Source: Bradyrhizobium sp. (GTDB lineage: Bacteria > Pseudomonadota > Alphaproteobacteria > Rhizobiales > Xanthobacteraceae). Taken from it: a stretch of 61,264 nucleotides of DNA. The DNA lies in NCBI RefSeq assembly GCF_030646015.1, contig NZ_JAUSLT010000068.1, positions 1 to 61,264 of the forward strand, read 5' to 3'. Positions 54,393 to 61,264 of this stretch are shown piece after piece (the first letter of the stretch is position 1; each line of letters begins with the position of its first letter). The translations under genes and the position numbers were made by a program. The notes beneath the pieces were generated by a model that worked only from the letters and a program-made list of their open reading frames with translations, ran no database searches and was not told the DNA's origin.

Positions 54393-55709
54393 ATGTCAAA
54401 TCCCGGCCGCAAAACCCGCTTCACATCGCTGACCTGTGCCACCCTTCTGGTCATTCTGCCCCTGACGGTGAGCCCTGCCTCGGCGCAGTTGCGCGGCCAT
54501 GGCGGGCCGGTGCGGGCGCTGGCGATTTCGCCGGACGGGCAAACCGCGCTGACCGGCAGTTTTGATTCGACCGCGATCCGCTGGTCGCTGGCGCGCAATG
54601 CCGCCGAACAGGTGCTGCGTTTCCATGCCGACGCCGTCAACGCGGTGGTGCTGCTGCGGGATGGACGCGCGGCGACCGCGGGCGCCGACGGGCGCATCGC
54701 GATCTGGACGGCCGGCAAGGCCGAGCCCGATGCGGTGCTGGAAGGCCATGAGGCGCCGATCGCGGCGCTCGCGGTTTCCCCCGACGGCGCGACGCTGGCC
54801 TCGGCGTCATGGGATCGAACCGTCAGGCTGTGGCCGCTGGCGGGCGGTCCGGCGCGCGCGCTCGAAGGCCATACCCAGAACGTCAACGGCGTGGCGTTCT
54901 CACCCGACGGCCGCACGCTGGTCAGCGTCAGCTACGATCTGACCGTGCGGATCTGGCCGCTGTCGGGTCCGTCCGCCGCGACCGTGGTGACGATACCGAG
55001 CCCGCTCAATGCGGTTGCGATCGGCGGCGACGGCGAGATCGCGGCCGGCGGCGCCGACGGCAGGATCTATTTTCTCACCGGCAATGGCACACGCTCCGGC
55101 GAGGCCGCCGCCGGGCCACGGCCGGTGATCTCGCTTGCGATTTCGCCTGACGGTGCATGGTTGGCCGCCGCCGGGATCGGCGGCTCGGTGGCCGTGATCG
55201 ATCGCAGGACGCGCGATCTGGCGCGCACGCTGGTCGGCCCCGGGCTGCCGGTGTGGTCGGTCGCATTCATGCCGGACAGCCGCACGCTGCTGACCGGCGG
55301 CGCCGACAGCATCATCCGGCGCTGGAACGCGGTGACCGGAGAGCCCGTCGATTCGCTGCTGGTGGAAGCGGCGGCAGATCCGCTGGCCCCCTATGCCGGC
55401 GACCGCGGCGCGGAAATCTATCGCGCCTGCGTCGCCTGCCACACCCTCAGGCCCGATCAGGCCAACCGGGCGGGACCGACACTATCAGGCATTTTCGGCC
55501 GCCGCATCGCCACCGCGCCGGGCTATCATTTTTCCGAAGCCCTCAAGCGCCTCGACATCGTCTGGACGCCGGAGACGGTTTCCAGATTGTTCGAGGTCGG
55601 CCCCATGGCCTACACGCCCGGCACCAAGATGCCCGAGCAGCGCATCGGCTCGGAAGCCGACCGCGCCGCGCTGGTGAAATTCCTGGAGCGCGCGACGAAG
55701 GAGAGATGA
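54393..55709 (+). CDS. secreted WD40 propeller-cytochrome c fusion
   Basis: 438 residues. A signal peptide (residues 10-31, ending SPASA) is followed by seven WD-type repeats (LRGHGGPVRALAISPDG, then HADAVNAVVLLRDG, LEGHEAPIAALAVSPDG, LEGHTQNVNGVAFSPDG, IPSPLNAVAIGGDG, GPRPVISLAISPDG and VWSVAFMPDS), enough for one complete seven-bladed propeller. A class I cytochrome c domain is at the C-terminus, with the heme motif CVACH and the axial Met in TPGTKMPEQ. It lies 82 bases after DUF971, same strand. Likely a periplasmic electron carrier docked on the formate dehydrogenase complex; this is inferred. Confidence 0.9.
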   Translation: MSNPGRKTRFTSLTCATLLVILPLTVSPASAQLRGHGGPVRALAISPDGQTALTGSFDSTAIRWSLARNAAEQVLRFHADAVNAVVLLRDGRAATAGADGRIAIWTAGKAEPDAVLEGHEAPIAALAVSPDGATLASASWDRTVRLWPLAGGPARALEGHTQNVNGVAFSPDGRTLVSVSYDLTVRIWPLSGPSAATVVTIPSPLNAVAIGGDGEIAAGGADGRIYFLTGNGTRSGEAAAGPRPVISLAISPDGAWLAAAGIGGSVAVIDRRTRDLARTLVGPGLPVWSVAFMPDSRTLLTGGADSIIRRWNAVTGEPVDSLLVEAAADPLAPYAGDRGAEIYRACVACHTLRPDQANRAGPTLSGIFGRRIATAPGYHFSEALKRLDIVWTPETVSRLFEVGPMAYTPGTKMPEQRIGSEADRAALVKFLERATKER

Positions 55710-55723
55710 CGGCGGCAGCCCTT

Positions 55724-55875
55724 ACCCTCCCCTGGAGGGGGAGGGTCGGCGCGTAGCGCCGGGGTGGGGTGACAGTCTCTCGTTTCGAACAGGTGCGCGA
55801 GTTGAGAGATCACCCCACCCCGTCTCGCATTTCGCTACGCTCATGCGACCCGACCCTCCCCCTCCAGGGGAGGGT
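55724..55875. repeat. dispersed palindromic repeat (type A, copy 3)
   Basis: Outer arms ACCCTCCCCTGGAGGGGGAG and partner, inner GGGGTGGGGTGACAGTCTC and GAGATCACCCCACCCC, as in copies 1 and 2. It lies between the converging WD40-cytochrome gene and the secreted protein gene, and may act as a two-way terminator. Confidence 0.85.
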
Positions 55876-55914
55876 AAGTGGAGCGAGCCGCGAGCAAGCG
55901 CTATAGCTGAGAAA

Positions 55915-56415
55915 TTATTTCCCCGTCTCGAACGAACACTGCGCGCCGCCGCCGGCTTTCTGGCGGATTTCCTTCGCATCGATGCTGCAATTGAGCTTGG
56001 AGAAGCTTGCGATGTTCGATCCGGCCGCGCCTTCGGCGACGACGCCGGCGGTCGCGGATGTGGCATAGAGTTCGTTGGCCTCGCGGCCCTTGATCGTCTT
56101 TTTGCTGACCTTGAAGGTCAGCTCGCAGGAGCGCGCCGCGATATCGACATTGCTGGTCCGGCACACCACGGTGTCAACGGTGACGGAAAACTTGGCCTTG
56201 GTGGCAATCAGGAAAACACTGGCACCCCCGAACAGCCGCGCCATCGTCCTCTTGTCGTAAGCAGGCAGATGCGGCGAGTGTTGAGCCACCACCGCGGCCA
56301 GCGCCAGCGCCGTGGGTCCGGTGATGGTGACGGGAGCCGCCGATGCGTTCGACGCCGCGGCGCAGAACAGGAGGAATGCGGGCGCCGCCAGCTTCCGCGT
56401 CAGTGAATACTTCAT
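55915..56415 (-). CDS. secreted protein of unknown function
   Basis: 166 residues with a signal peptide (LAAPAFLLFCAAASNASA). The mature part contains a helical ALALAAVVAQHSP and a beta-rich FSVTVDTVVCRTSNVDIAARSCELTFKVSKKTIKGREANELYA, with four cysteines suited to two disulfides. No family recognised. Single gene facing away from the TetR/GST pair. Confidence 0.7.
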   Translation of the reverse strand: MKYSLTRKLAAPAFLLFCAAASNASAAPVTITGPTALALAAVVAQHSPHLPAYDKRTMARLFGGASVFLIATKAKFSVTVDTVVCRTSNVDIAARSCELTFKVSKKTIKGREANELYATSATAGVVAEGAAGSNIASFSKLNCSIDAKEIRQKAGGGAQCSFETGK

Positions 56416-56590
56416 GTTTGCCTTCTCTCACGAACCGTCCGCGATGCGCGCCGATATCGGCACTATATACGCCGCGATCCGACCGGGCGACAGGTTCAAC
56501 AAGTCACGCTTTGGGGAACGCAGCCAGTAGCTGCGTCTCGCTGCGGGAGAGGCCTGGAAACGCCGACCGCTCCCCGTGTTTGCCCGCATC

Positions 56591-57262
56591 CTATGTCGAC
56601 GCCGCCCCGACCAGCACATCGATCGCGCCCTTCACGATCGCTTCGAGCTGCTTGCGCGGCATCCGCGCCCGGGCGCGGATCGCGATGGTGTGGACGGTTG
56701 CGGAGGCAAGCTGCGCGAGGACTTGCGGATCGGGCGTCGATGCCAGCTCGCCCTTCTCCCGGGCGTGGCTGAAGCAGGCCGCGAACGCCTTGTCGAGTTC
56801 GGCAAACCCTTCCAGCACCATGGCGCGGATCTCGGGATCGGCCACCGCTTCCGACGCCGCCGTCATCACCGTGAAGCAGCCGCGTGGCCCGGCGTCGCCG
56901 GAAAGATAGATGTCGAGCGCCACCGCGAAGATGCGCTCCAGCCGTTTGCGGATCGGCAACTCGTCCTTGAAGATGTCGATCATCGCGGCGCGGGCGTCGG
57001 CGCGGTAGCGCTGGTAGCTCTTGATGTAGAGCTCGCGCTTGTCGCCGAACGCGCCATAGAGGCTTGGCCGGTTCATGCCGGTGGCGGCAGAGAGATCGTC
57101 GAGCGAGGTGGCGGCGAAACCATCCTTGCGGAACAGGTCGAGCGCCTTGCCGAGCGCGATCTCGGGCTCATAAGCGCGCGGCCGGCCGCGGCGCTTCGGG
57201 GCAGCCACCTCCGACGAAGCGGATTTGGCCGAAGCGGTCGGCTTCCGAGTTTTTTGTACCAT
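56591..57262 (-). CDS. TetR/AcrR family regulator
   Basis: 223 residues. A basic N-terminus (PKRRGRPRAYEP) precedes the helix-turn-helix (ALGKALDLFRKDGFAATSLDDLSAATGMNRPSLYGAFGDKRELY). The C-terminal half is of the TetR_C type (GCFTVMTAASEAVADPEIRAM). Divergent from a glutathione S-transferase gene, which it likely represses via an inverted repeat in the 95-bp gap. Confidence 0.92.
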   Translation of the reverse strand: MVQKTRKPTASAKSASSEVAAPKRRGRPRAYEPEIALGKALDLFRKDGFAATSLDDLSAATGMNRPSLYGAFGDKRELYIKSYQRYRADARAAMIDIFKDELPIRKRLERIFAVALDIYLSGDAGPRGCFTVMTAASEAVADPEIRAMVLEGFAELDKAFAACFSHAREKGELASTPDPQVLAQLASATVHTIAIRARARMPRKQLEAIVKGAIDVLVGAAST

Positions 57263-57286
57263 CTCGCAAATAATTCCTTGACCCGG

Positions 57287-57311
57287 TTTATATTATGCGG
57301 AACAGTATAAA
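57287..57311. promoter_or_regulatory. inverted repeat in TetR/GST divergent region with promoter-like boxes
   Basis: TTTATA (57287) and TATAAA (57306) flank a 13-bp centre. A TTGACC at 57278-57283 resembles a -35 box. A TetR operator overlapping the GST promoter is inferred. Confidence 0.4.
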
Positions 57312-57357
57312 AATCAACCCGGTCCGAAAACATGGACCGAACGCCAAGGAGGCATCC

Positions 57358-58002
57358 ATGGACCTGTATTTCTCGCCGCTCGCCTGCTCGCTGGCGACCC
57401 GCATCGCGCTGTATGAAGCCGGCGCCGCGGCCAACTATCTCGAGGTCGATCCGAAGACCAAAATCATCCAGAACGACGGCTCCGATTTCAGGGCGGTCAA
57501 CCCGCTCGGGCTGGTACCGACGCTGCGCACCGACGACGGGGTGATCCTGACCGAGAACGCGGCGATCCTGCAATATGTCGCCGATCGCTTTCCGCAGGCC
57601 GGCATCGCCTCCGGGCCCGGCATCGACCGCAGCCTGCTGCATCAATGGCTCTGTTTCATCGGCACCGAACTGCACAAGGGATTGTTCGTGCCGATGCTCG
57701 ACAAGACGGCGCCGCCGGAAGTGAAGAGCTACACGCTGGGCAAGGGCCTGTCGCGGCTCGACTATCTCGATGGCTACCTTGCGGGCCGCGAATTCCTGCT
57801 CGATCATTTCAGCGTCGCCGACGCCTACCTCGTCACCATCATCAACTGGACCATGGCGACGCCGCCGATCGAGCTGGCGAAATGGCCCAACGTGAAGACG
57901 TATTACGAAAGACTGCGCGCGCGGCCGAGCATCGCCAAGGCCGTCGCCGAGGAGTTCACGCTGTACCAGGCCGAACTCGCGCGGCACAAGGCGGCGGCGT
58001 AG
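57358..58002 (+). CDS. glutathione S-transferase
   Basis: 214 residues with an N-terminal thioredoxin fold (MDLYFSPLACSLATRIALYEAG, then NPLGLVPTLRTDDGVILTENAAILQYVADRFP) and a helical C-terminal domain (FLLDHFSVADAYLVTIINWT, then PNVKTYYERLRARPS). The catalytic position is SPLACS, with Ser/Cys, as in the beta-class. AAGGAGG 7 bases before the ATG at 57358. Conjugates electrophiles with glutathione; substrate unknown. Confidence 0.93.
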   Translation: MDLYFSPLACSLATRIALYEAGAAANYLEVDPKTKIIQNDGSDFRAVNPLGLVPTLRTDDGVILTENAAILQYVADRFPQAGIASGPGIDRSLLHQWLCFIGTELHKGLFVPMLDKTAPPEVKSYTLGKGLSRLDYLDGYLAGREFLLDHFSVADAYLVTIINWTMATPPIELAKWPNVKTYYERLRARPSIAKAVAEEFTLYQAELARHKAAA

Positions 58003-58009
58003 GGAAGAC

Positions 58010-58140
58010 CTCGTGTCCCGGACGCGGTGCAGCGCCCCTTGGCGGTGCACCGCAGAGCCGGGACCCAGCTTGTTTCTAACAAGATGGACCCCGGATCAGC
58101 AGCGCAACATTGCATGTTGCGCCGCGTCCGGGGAACGCCA
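58010..58140. repeat. dispersed palindromic repeat (type H)
   Basis: GTGTCCCGGACGCGGTGCAG at the left pairs with GCGCCGCGTCCGGGGAACGC at the right; inner GGACCCAGCTTGTTTCTAAC and AACAAGATGGACCCC. It lies between the converging GST and TetR genes. Confidence 0.65.
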
Positions 58141-58156
58141 CAGGTGCACGCGGGCG

Positions 58157-58723
58157 TCAGTCCGGCTTCGCCAGCAGCCGCGTCGTCATTTCCGCCATCG
58201 CCTGTCCGAACACCCTGGAATCATCCAGCGCCCGCGCCAGCACCAGCGCGCCCTGAATGGTGACCAGCGCATCCGCCGATCGCCGCCGCGCCACGCTTGC
58301 GCTCAGGCCGGAACGCCGCAGCACCAGCGCCAGCGCATCGTTCCAGCGCCTGAAATAATCCTGCACCTGCTCCGCAAAAATATCCCGCGACGCCCCGAGC
58401 GCGATGACGCCGACCAGGCACATGCGATGACCGGATTGAAAATAGCTGTCGACCGCCCCGACCATGGCGGCAACGGCGCGGGCGGGATCGTCGGAAGTGC
58501 GCAGCGGCGCGAAAATATTGGCCTCGAACCAGCTATCGATCCCGGCCAGCACCTCGGCGGCCATCTGGGCTTTGCCGCCCGGAAAGAAATGATAGAGGCT
58601 GCCCTTGCCGAGGCCGGTGGCCTGGCTGATCAGCGCCAGCGTGGCGCCTTCATAGCCGTGCGAGCGAAACACCTCCGCCAGCCGCGGCAACAGATCGGCG
58701 CGGTCGACGACAGGTTTTACCAT
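58157..58723 (-). CDS. TetR/AcrR family regulator of DUF1348 operon
   Basis: 188 residues. The helix-turn-helix runs from VDRADLLPRLAEVFRSHGYEGATLALISQATGLGKGSLYHFFPGG; the C-terminal half is LmrA/YxaF-like (GCLVGVIAL-type text MCLVGVIALGASRDIFAEQVQDYF). It is the second gene after DUF1348, 8 bases away, so it probably represses its own operon through the palindrome at 59235-59250. Confidence 0.9.
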   Translation of the reverse strand: MVKPVVDRADLLPRLAEVFRSHGYEGATLALISQATGLGKGSLYHFFPGGKAQMAAEVLAGIDSWFEANIFAPLRTSDDPARAVAAMVGAVDSYFQSGHRMCLVGVIALGASRDIFAEQVQDYFRRWNDALALVLRRSGLSASVARRRSADALVTIQGALVLARALDDSRVFGQAMAEMTTRLLAKPD

Positions 58724-58731
58724 TGGCCGCG

Positions 58732-59199
58732 TCAGAACGGACTCTCGCTCAATCCCGCGATGTCGGCCGGGCGCGGTCCCGGGGCTGCCCAGCGAAAGCG
58801 CCGGTCGCTTTCCGCAACCGGGAGGTCGTTGATGCTGGCCTCGCGCCGGCGCATCAGGCCGGCTTCGTCGAACTCCCATTGCTCGTTGCCGTAGGAGCGG
58901 TGCCACTGCCCGGCAGCGTCGTGCCATTCATACTGGAAGCGTACCGCGATGCGGTTCTGATCGAACGCCCAGAGGTCCTTGATCAGGCGATACTCTTGCT
59001 CCTTTGCCCATTTGCGGGTCAGGAAAGCCACGATCGCCGGCCGACCGTGAAAGAATTCGGCGCGATTGCGCCACACGCTGTCCTCGGTATAGGCCAGCGC
59101 CACGCGCTCGGGGTCGCGCGAATTCCAGGCATCCTCGGCCATGCGGGCCTTCTGGACGGCGGTCTGACGCGTGAACGGCGGCAATGGCGGGCGCGACAT
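58732..59199 (-). CDS. DUF1348 (NTF2-like) protein
   Basis: 155 residues: [83 protein letters not shown], typical of the DUF1348 branch of the nuclear-transport-factor-2 fold. Function unknown; family members are small enzymes or binders. The start at 59199 is the usual N-terminus. First gene of the operon with the TetR regulator. Confidence 0.9.
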   Translation of the reverse strand: MSRPPLPPFTRQTAVQKARMAEDAWNSRDPERVALAYTEDSVWRNRAEFFHGRPAIVAFLTRKWAKEQEYRLIKDLWAFDQNRIAVRFQYEWHDAAGQWHRSYGNEQWEFDEAGLMRRREASINDLPVAESDRRFRWAAPGPRPADIAGLSESPF

Positions 59200-59234
59200 C
59201 AGGGCATCTCCGGCTTTTGAACGTCGCCCGAGAT

Positions 59235-59250
59235 TGTACCGATCGGTACA
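59235..59250. promoter_or_regulatory. perfect palindromic operator upstream of DUF1348-TetR operon
   Basis: TGTACCGATCGGTACA, a perfect 16-bp palindrome 35 bases before the DUF1348 start. The form matches typical TetR-family operators (ACCG..CGGT core). Confidence 0.7.
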
Positions 59251-59281
59251 GCAAGTCAAGTTTTGAAGTCAAGATTGGAGA

Positions 59282-59734
59282 TCAGCCCTCGATCAGATCG
59301 GCCTTCATCAGGGTGCGCAGCGATTTCGGGATCGGTCGTGCCCGCCCCTCGCTGATGAAAGCGACGCGCACCTCGGCCTTGACCAGCACGGCCTCGCCGC
59401 ACCGCACCTCCTGCGCCAGCGTGATCGAGGCGCCCTTCACCTGGAGCGGCCAGGTCACGACATCGAGCACGTCATCCATGCGCGCGGGCTTCAGGTAATC
59501 GATGTGCATCGAGCGCACCACGAAGGCAAAACCCGGCGTCTCCGCCTGCGCTTCCGCATACAGCGCGTGCTGCTCGGCGCCCATCAGCCGCAGATGATTG
59601 GTCCGGCCGCGTTCCATGAAGCGCAGATAACTGGCGTGATAGACGATGCCGGAAAAATCGGTGTCCTCGTAATAGACCCGGATCTGCATGTGATGGCGGC
59701 CGTCGCGGATCGCGCCGTCGAGGGCTGAGGTCAT
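59282..59734 (-). CDS. ybgC: YbgC family acyl-CoA thioesterase
   Basis: 150-residue hot-dog-fold protein. Landmarks: MQIRVYYEDTDFSGIVYHASYLRFMERGRTNHLRLMG, with the catalytic Asp in EDTDFSG; MHIDYLKPARMDDVLDVVT, VRCGEAVLVKAEVRVAFI. In most proteobacteria it is the first gene of the tol-pal operon; here it is 30 kb from tolQ. ATG 59734 is preferred; ATG 59749 and TTG 59758 are in frame. Single gene between DUF1348 and an antitoxin-like gene. Confidence 0.92.
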   Translation of the reverse strand: MTSALDGAIRDGRHHMQIRVYYEDTDFSGIVYHASYLRFMERGRTNHLRLMGAEQHALYAEAQAETPGFAFVVRSMHIDYLKPARMDDVLDVVTWPLQVKGASITLAQEVRCGEAVLVKAEVRVAFISEGRARPIPKSLRTLMKADLIEG

Positions 59735-59771
59735 CGAAATATCTTTCATGTCGATCAATTGGTCGTCAGCA

Positions 59772-59969
59772 TTATTTTGGACGGCCCCGACGACGCGGCG
59801 GAGCCTTTGCTTGGGGGTCGGTCCCGCCTAACCGGGCCAACCTTCGCCCAGCCTCTAGAGAGATTAGTTGCTTGAGTGCCTCCTCAACCAGTGCAGCCGT
59901 CGGCTGCAGCCCCGTTAAAGACTTTGCCGTCTCAATCAACTTATCGTCCAAGGTGAGCGTGACGCGCAC
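59772..59969 (-). CDS. VapB-type ribbon-helix-helix antitoxin, no adjacent toxin
   Basis: 65 residues: VRVTLTLDDKLIETAKSLTGLQPTAALVEEALKQLI, a ribbon-helix-helix DNA-binding antitoxin of the VapB/DUF2191 type, then a tail SLEAGRRLARLGG and a basic C-terminus. GTG at 59969 with AGGAG 6 bases upstream fixes the start; a longer frame to 60038 lacks support. A VapC toxin should follow directly; none does, the next gene being ybgC. Confidence 0.8.
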   Translation of the reverse strand: MRVTLTLDDKLIETAKSLTGLQPTAALVEEALKQLISLEAGRRLARLGGTDPQAKAPPRRRGRPK

Positions 59970-60039
59970 AAAGAACTCCTGAAATGGATCCGCGCAAATA
60001 GAATAATGGAAACTAGCAACGCCAGGGCGTTTCGGCAAA

Positions 60040-60951
60040 CTATGAAACGGCCGCTGCCGCCCCGCCCAGCGTCACCAGCACGATTTCCGGCGGGACGCCG
60101 ATGCGGAACGGCATGATGCTGCAGCCGAGGCCGCCGGAGACGACGACGTCGCAGTTCATGCGGATGTGGCCATAGGCCAGCTTCTTTCCGGACACCGCCA
60201 CCGGCGTCCAGCCCAACATGCGCACCTGGCCGCCATGGGTGTGTCCCGAGAGCTGCAGGGCGACCCTTGCCGGCACCCGTGCGGCGACATCCGGCTCGTG
60301 CGCCAGAAGAATGAGCGGCGCATCGTCGGTTACTTTCGCCAGCGTCGCACCGAGATCGTCGACGCCGATGCGCCGGACCGGACGGAACCGGCGCGCCGCC
60401 ATATAGGCCAGTTGATCGCCGAGGCCCGCGAGCCAGAACGGCCGGCCGGCCTTGGCCAATCGCACCACATCGTTTTCGTAGACCGGGATGCCGGATGCCT
60501 CGAGCGCCCGGCGCGCGATCGTGGTCCCCTGCCCCTCGCGCTGCACCGTCTTGTCTTCCCAGTAATCATGGTTGCCGAGCACCGCATGCACGCCGAGCGG
60601 GGCACGCAGCCCGCCAAGCACCCGTGCCCATTCGCTGCAGGGAATGAAGCGTGTGACCTTGCGATGCCCGGCGACGTAGTCGCCCAGCAGCACGGTGACA
60701 TCGGGGTTGAGGGAATTGGTGCGATCGACGATCGATTCAATACGCTGCAGCGACATCCAGGGATCGCAAGCGTGCAGGTCGGCGATGACGGCGATCCTGA
60801 GCTTGAAACCGGCCGGCCATCGCGGCGGCTGAATATTATAGCGCGTGACGCCAAGCCGCAGCGCGGGCTCGCCGAAGCCGTAGGCAACCGTGGAGATACC
60901 GGTGGCGCCGAGGCCGCCGGCCAAACGAAGGAAATGACGACGTGAAATCAT
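60040..60951 (-). CDS. Tat-exported metallophosphoesterase
   Basis: 303 residues. The Tat signal ISRRHFLRLAGGLGATG (residues 2-18) leads to a calcineurin-like domain: IAVIADLHACDPW, VLLGDYVAG, VLGNHDYWED, LILLAHEPD and LSGHTHGGQ. All five metal-binding blocks are present. Closest to the YaeI/YkoQ branch that acts on phospholipid-linked substrates such as UDP-diacylglucosamine; the substrate is not proven. The start at 60951 is used because the signal begins there; the frame extends to 60990. Confidence 0.9.
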   Translation of the reverse strand: MISRRHFLRLAGGLGATGISTVAYGFGEPALRLGVTRYNIQPPRWPAGFKLRIAVIADLHACDPWMSLQRIESIVDRTNSLNPDVTVLLGDYVAGHRKVTRFIPCSEWARVLGGLRAPLGVHAVLGNHDYWEDKTVQREGQGTTIARRALEASGIPVYENDVVRLAKAGRPFWLAGLGDQLAYMAARRFRPVRRIGVDDLGATLAKVTDDAPLILLAHEPDVAARVPARVALQLSGHTHGGQVRMLGWTPVAVSGKKLAYGHIRMNCDVVVSGGLGCSIMPFRIGVPPEIVLVTLGGAAAAVS

Positions 60952-61035
60952 GAGAGTTTTCCGTGATGCACCTCCATGCTGATGGCGCATTACAGCCGAA
61001 TTCGGGTGGGTTCGTGCAGATTGTCAGCAGCGTCT

Positions 61036-61157
61036 CTTACCTCTCCCGCTTGCGGGGGAGGTCGACGCGCGCAGCGCGGCGGGTGGGGGAATTCTATCGA
61101 CTCGCACCGGTGCATGCGGAGGCACCCCCACCCCGGCCCTCCCCCGCAAGCGAGAGC
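61036..61157. repeat. dispersed palindromic repeat (type C)
   Basis: TTACCTCTCCCGCTTGCGGG at the left and GGCCCTCCCCCGCAAGCGAG at the right can pair; inner CGGGTGGGGGAATTC and CCCCCACCCCGG. Last feature before the window end; the remaining bases to 61264 show no gene. Confidence 0.65.
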
Positions 61158-61264
61158 TTTGCACAATCGGGTCTGCGGGAATGGGGCCCGAAATCTGGCT
61201 TTTTTTGCGAACTCAGGTGGCGCGCGAGACGTGAAGAGTCCGGTTTTCGCGGCCGATCGGTGGC

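Overview
The window comes from a high-GC alphaproteobacterium and most resembles the Bradyrhizobium/Rhodopseudomonas group (Nitrobacteraceae). Three things point there: the gene content (GapR/DUF2312, DUF1244-DUF1036-pyk, tolQRAB, DUF2852, DUF6505/DUF6352/DUF3305/DUF3306 beside formate dehydrogenase), alphaproteobacterial control motifs (three exact TTAA-N7-TTAA CtrA-type boxes and one GGAAC-N16-CGTT EcfG-type promoter), and many palindromic intergenic repeats of the kind that litter Bradyrhizobium genomes. Everything looks chromosomal. I see no rRNA, tRNA, CRISPR array, prophage or insertion sequence.

Layout. 1-9.3 kb: 3' truncated pepF, an XRE regulator pair with a divergent membrane protein, a TerC protein, an NtrC-type response regulator, an L,D-transpeptidase and a DUF882 cell-wall protein. 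The last three are envelope or cell-cycle flavoured, and two of them carry CtrA-type boxes. 9.4-17 kb: GapR, DUF1244, DUF1036, pyruvate kinase, a secreted hydrolase, a long non-coding repeat-like stretch, a TetR regulator and a GT87-type membrane glycosyltransferase. 17.2-29.9 kb, all on the minus strand: tolQ-tolR-tolA-tolB, then a GGDEF-EAL protein and a FeeM-type N-acyl amino acid synthase wedged before pal-cpoB-tilS-ftsH.

30-41 kb: cysE, DUF2852 with a TetR gene that share a palindrome, and a collection of small stress or detoxification-type genes. These include three YCII/DGPF proteins, an ECF42 sigma factor, VOC, SRPBCC, a DHFR-like reductase with HxlR, a cupin, an SDR, a GhrA-type dehydrogenase and a small secreted protein with an EcfG-type promoter. 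41.2-55.7 kb: a formate dehydrogenase locus. A polyferredoxin and an Mrp/ApbC Fe-S carrier are read leftward. A lipoate-ligase-like protein, DUF6505, DUF6352, DUF3305 and DUF3306 are read rightward, followed by a helix-turn-helix-TorD fusion, a small Tat protein, fdhA, fdhB, the cytochrome b subunit, a 51-residue membrane protein, DUF971 and a secreted WD40-cytochrome c fusion. 55.9-61 kb: a secreted protein, TetR/GST, TetR/DUF1348 with a perfect operator, YbgC (away from tolQ), an orphan ribbon-helix-helix antitoxin and a Tat-exported metallophosphoesterase.

The strongest candidate for an under-described system is the formate dehydrogenase locus. The periplasmic Mo/W enzyme should oxidise formate and pass electrons through FdhB and cytochrome b. 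The uncharacterised DUF proteins, the polyferredoxin-Mrp pair and the HTH-TorD fusion look like a dedicated maturation and control module. The WD40-cytochrome c is a possible extra electron carrier or assembly platform.
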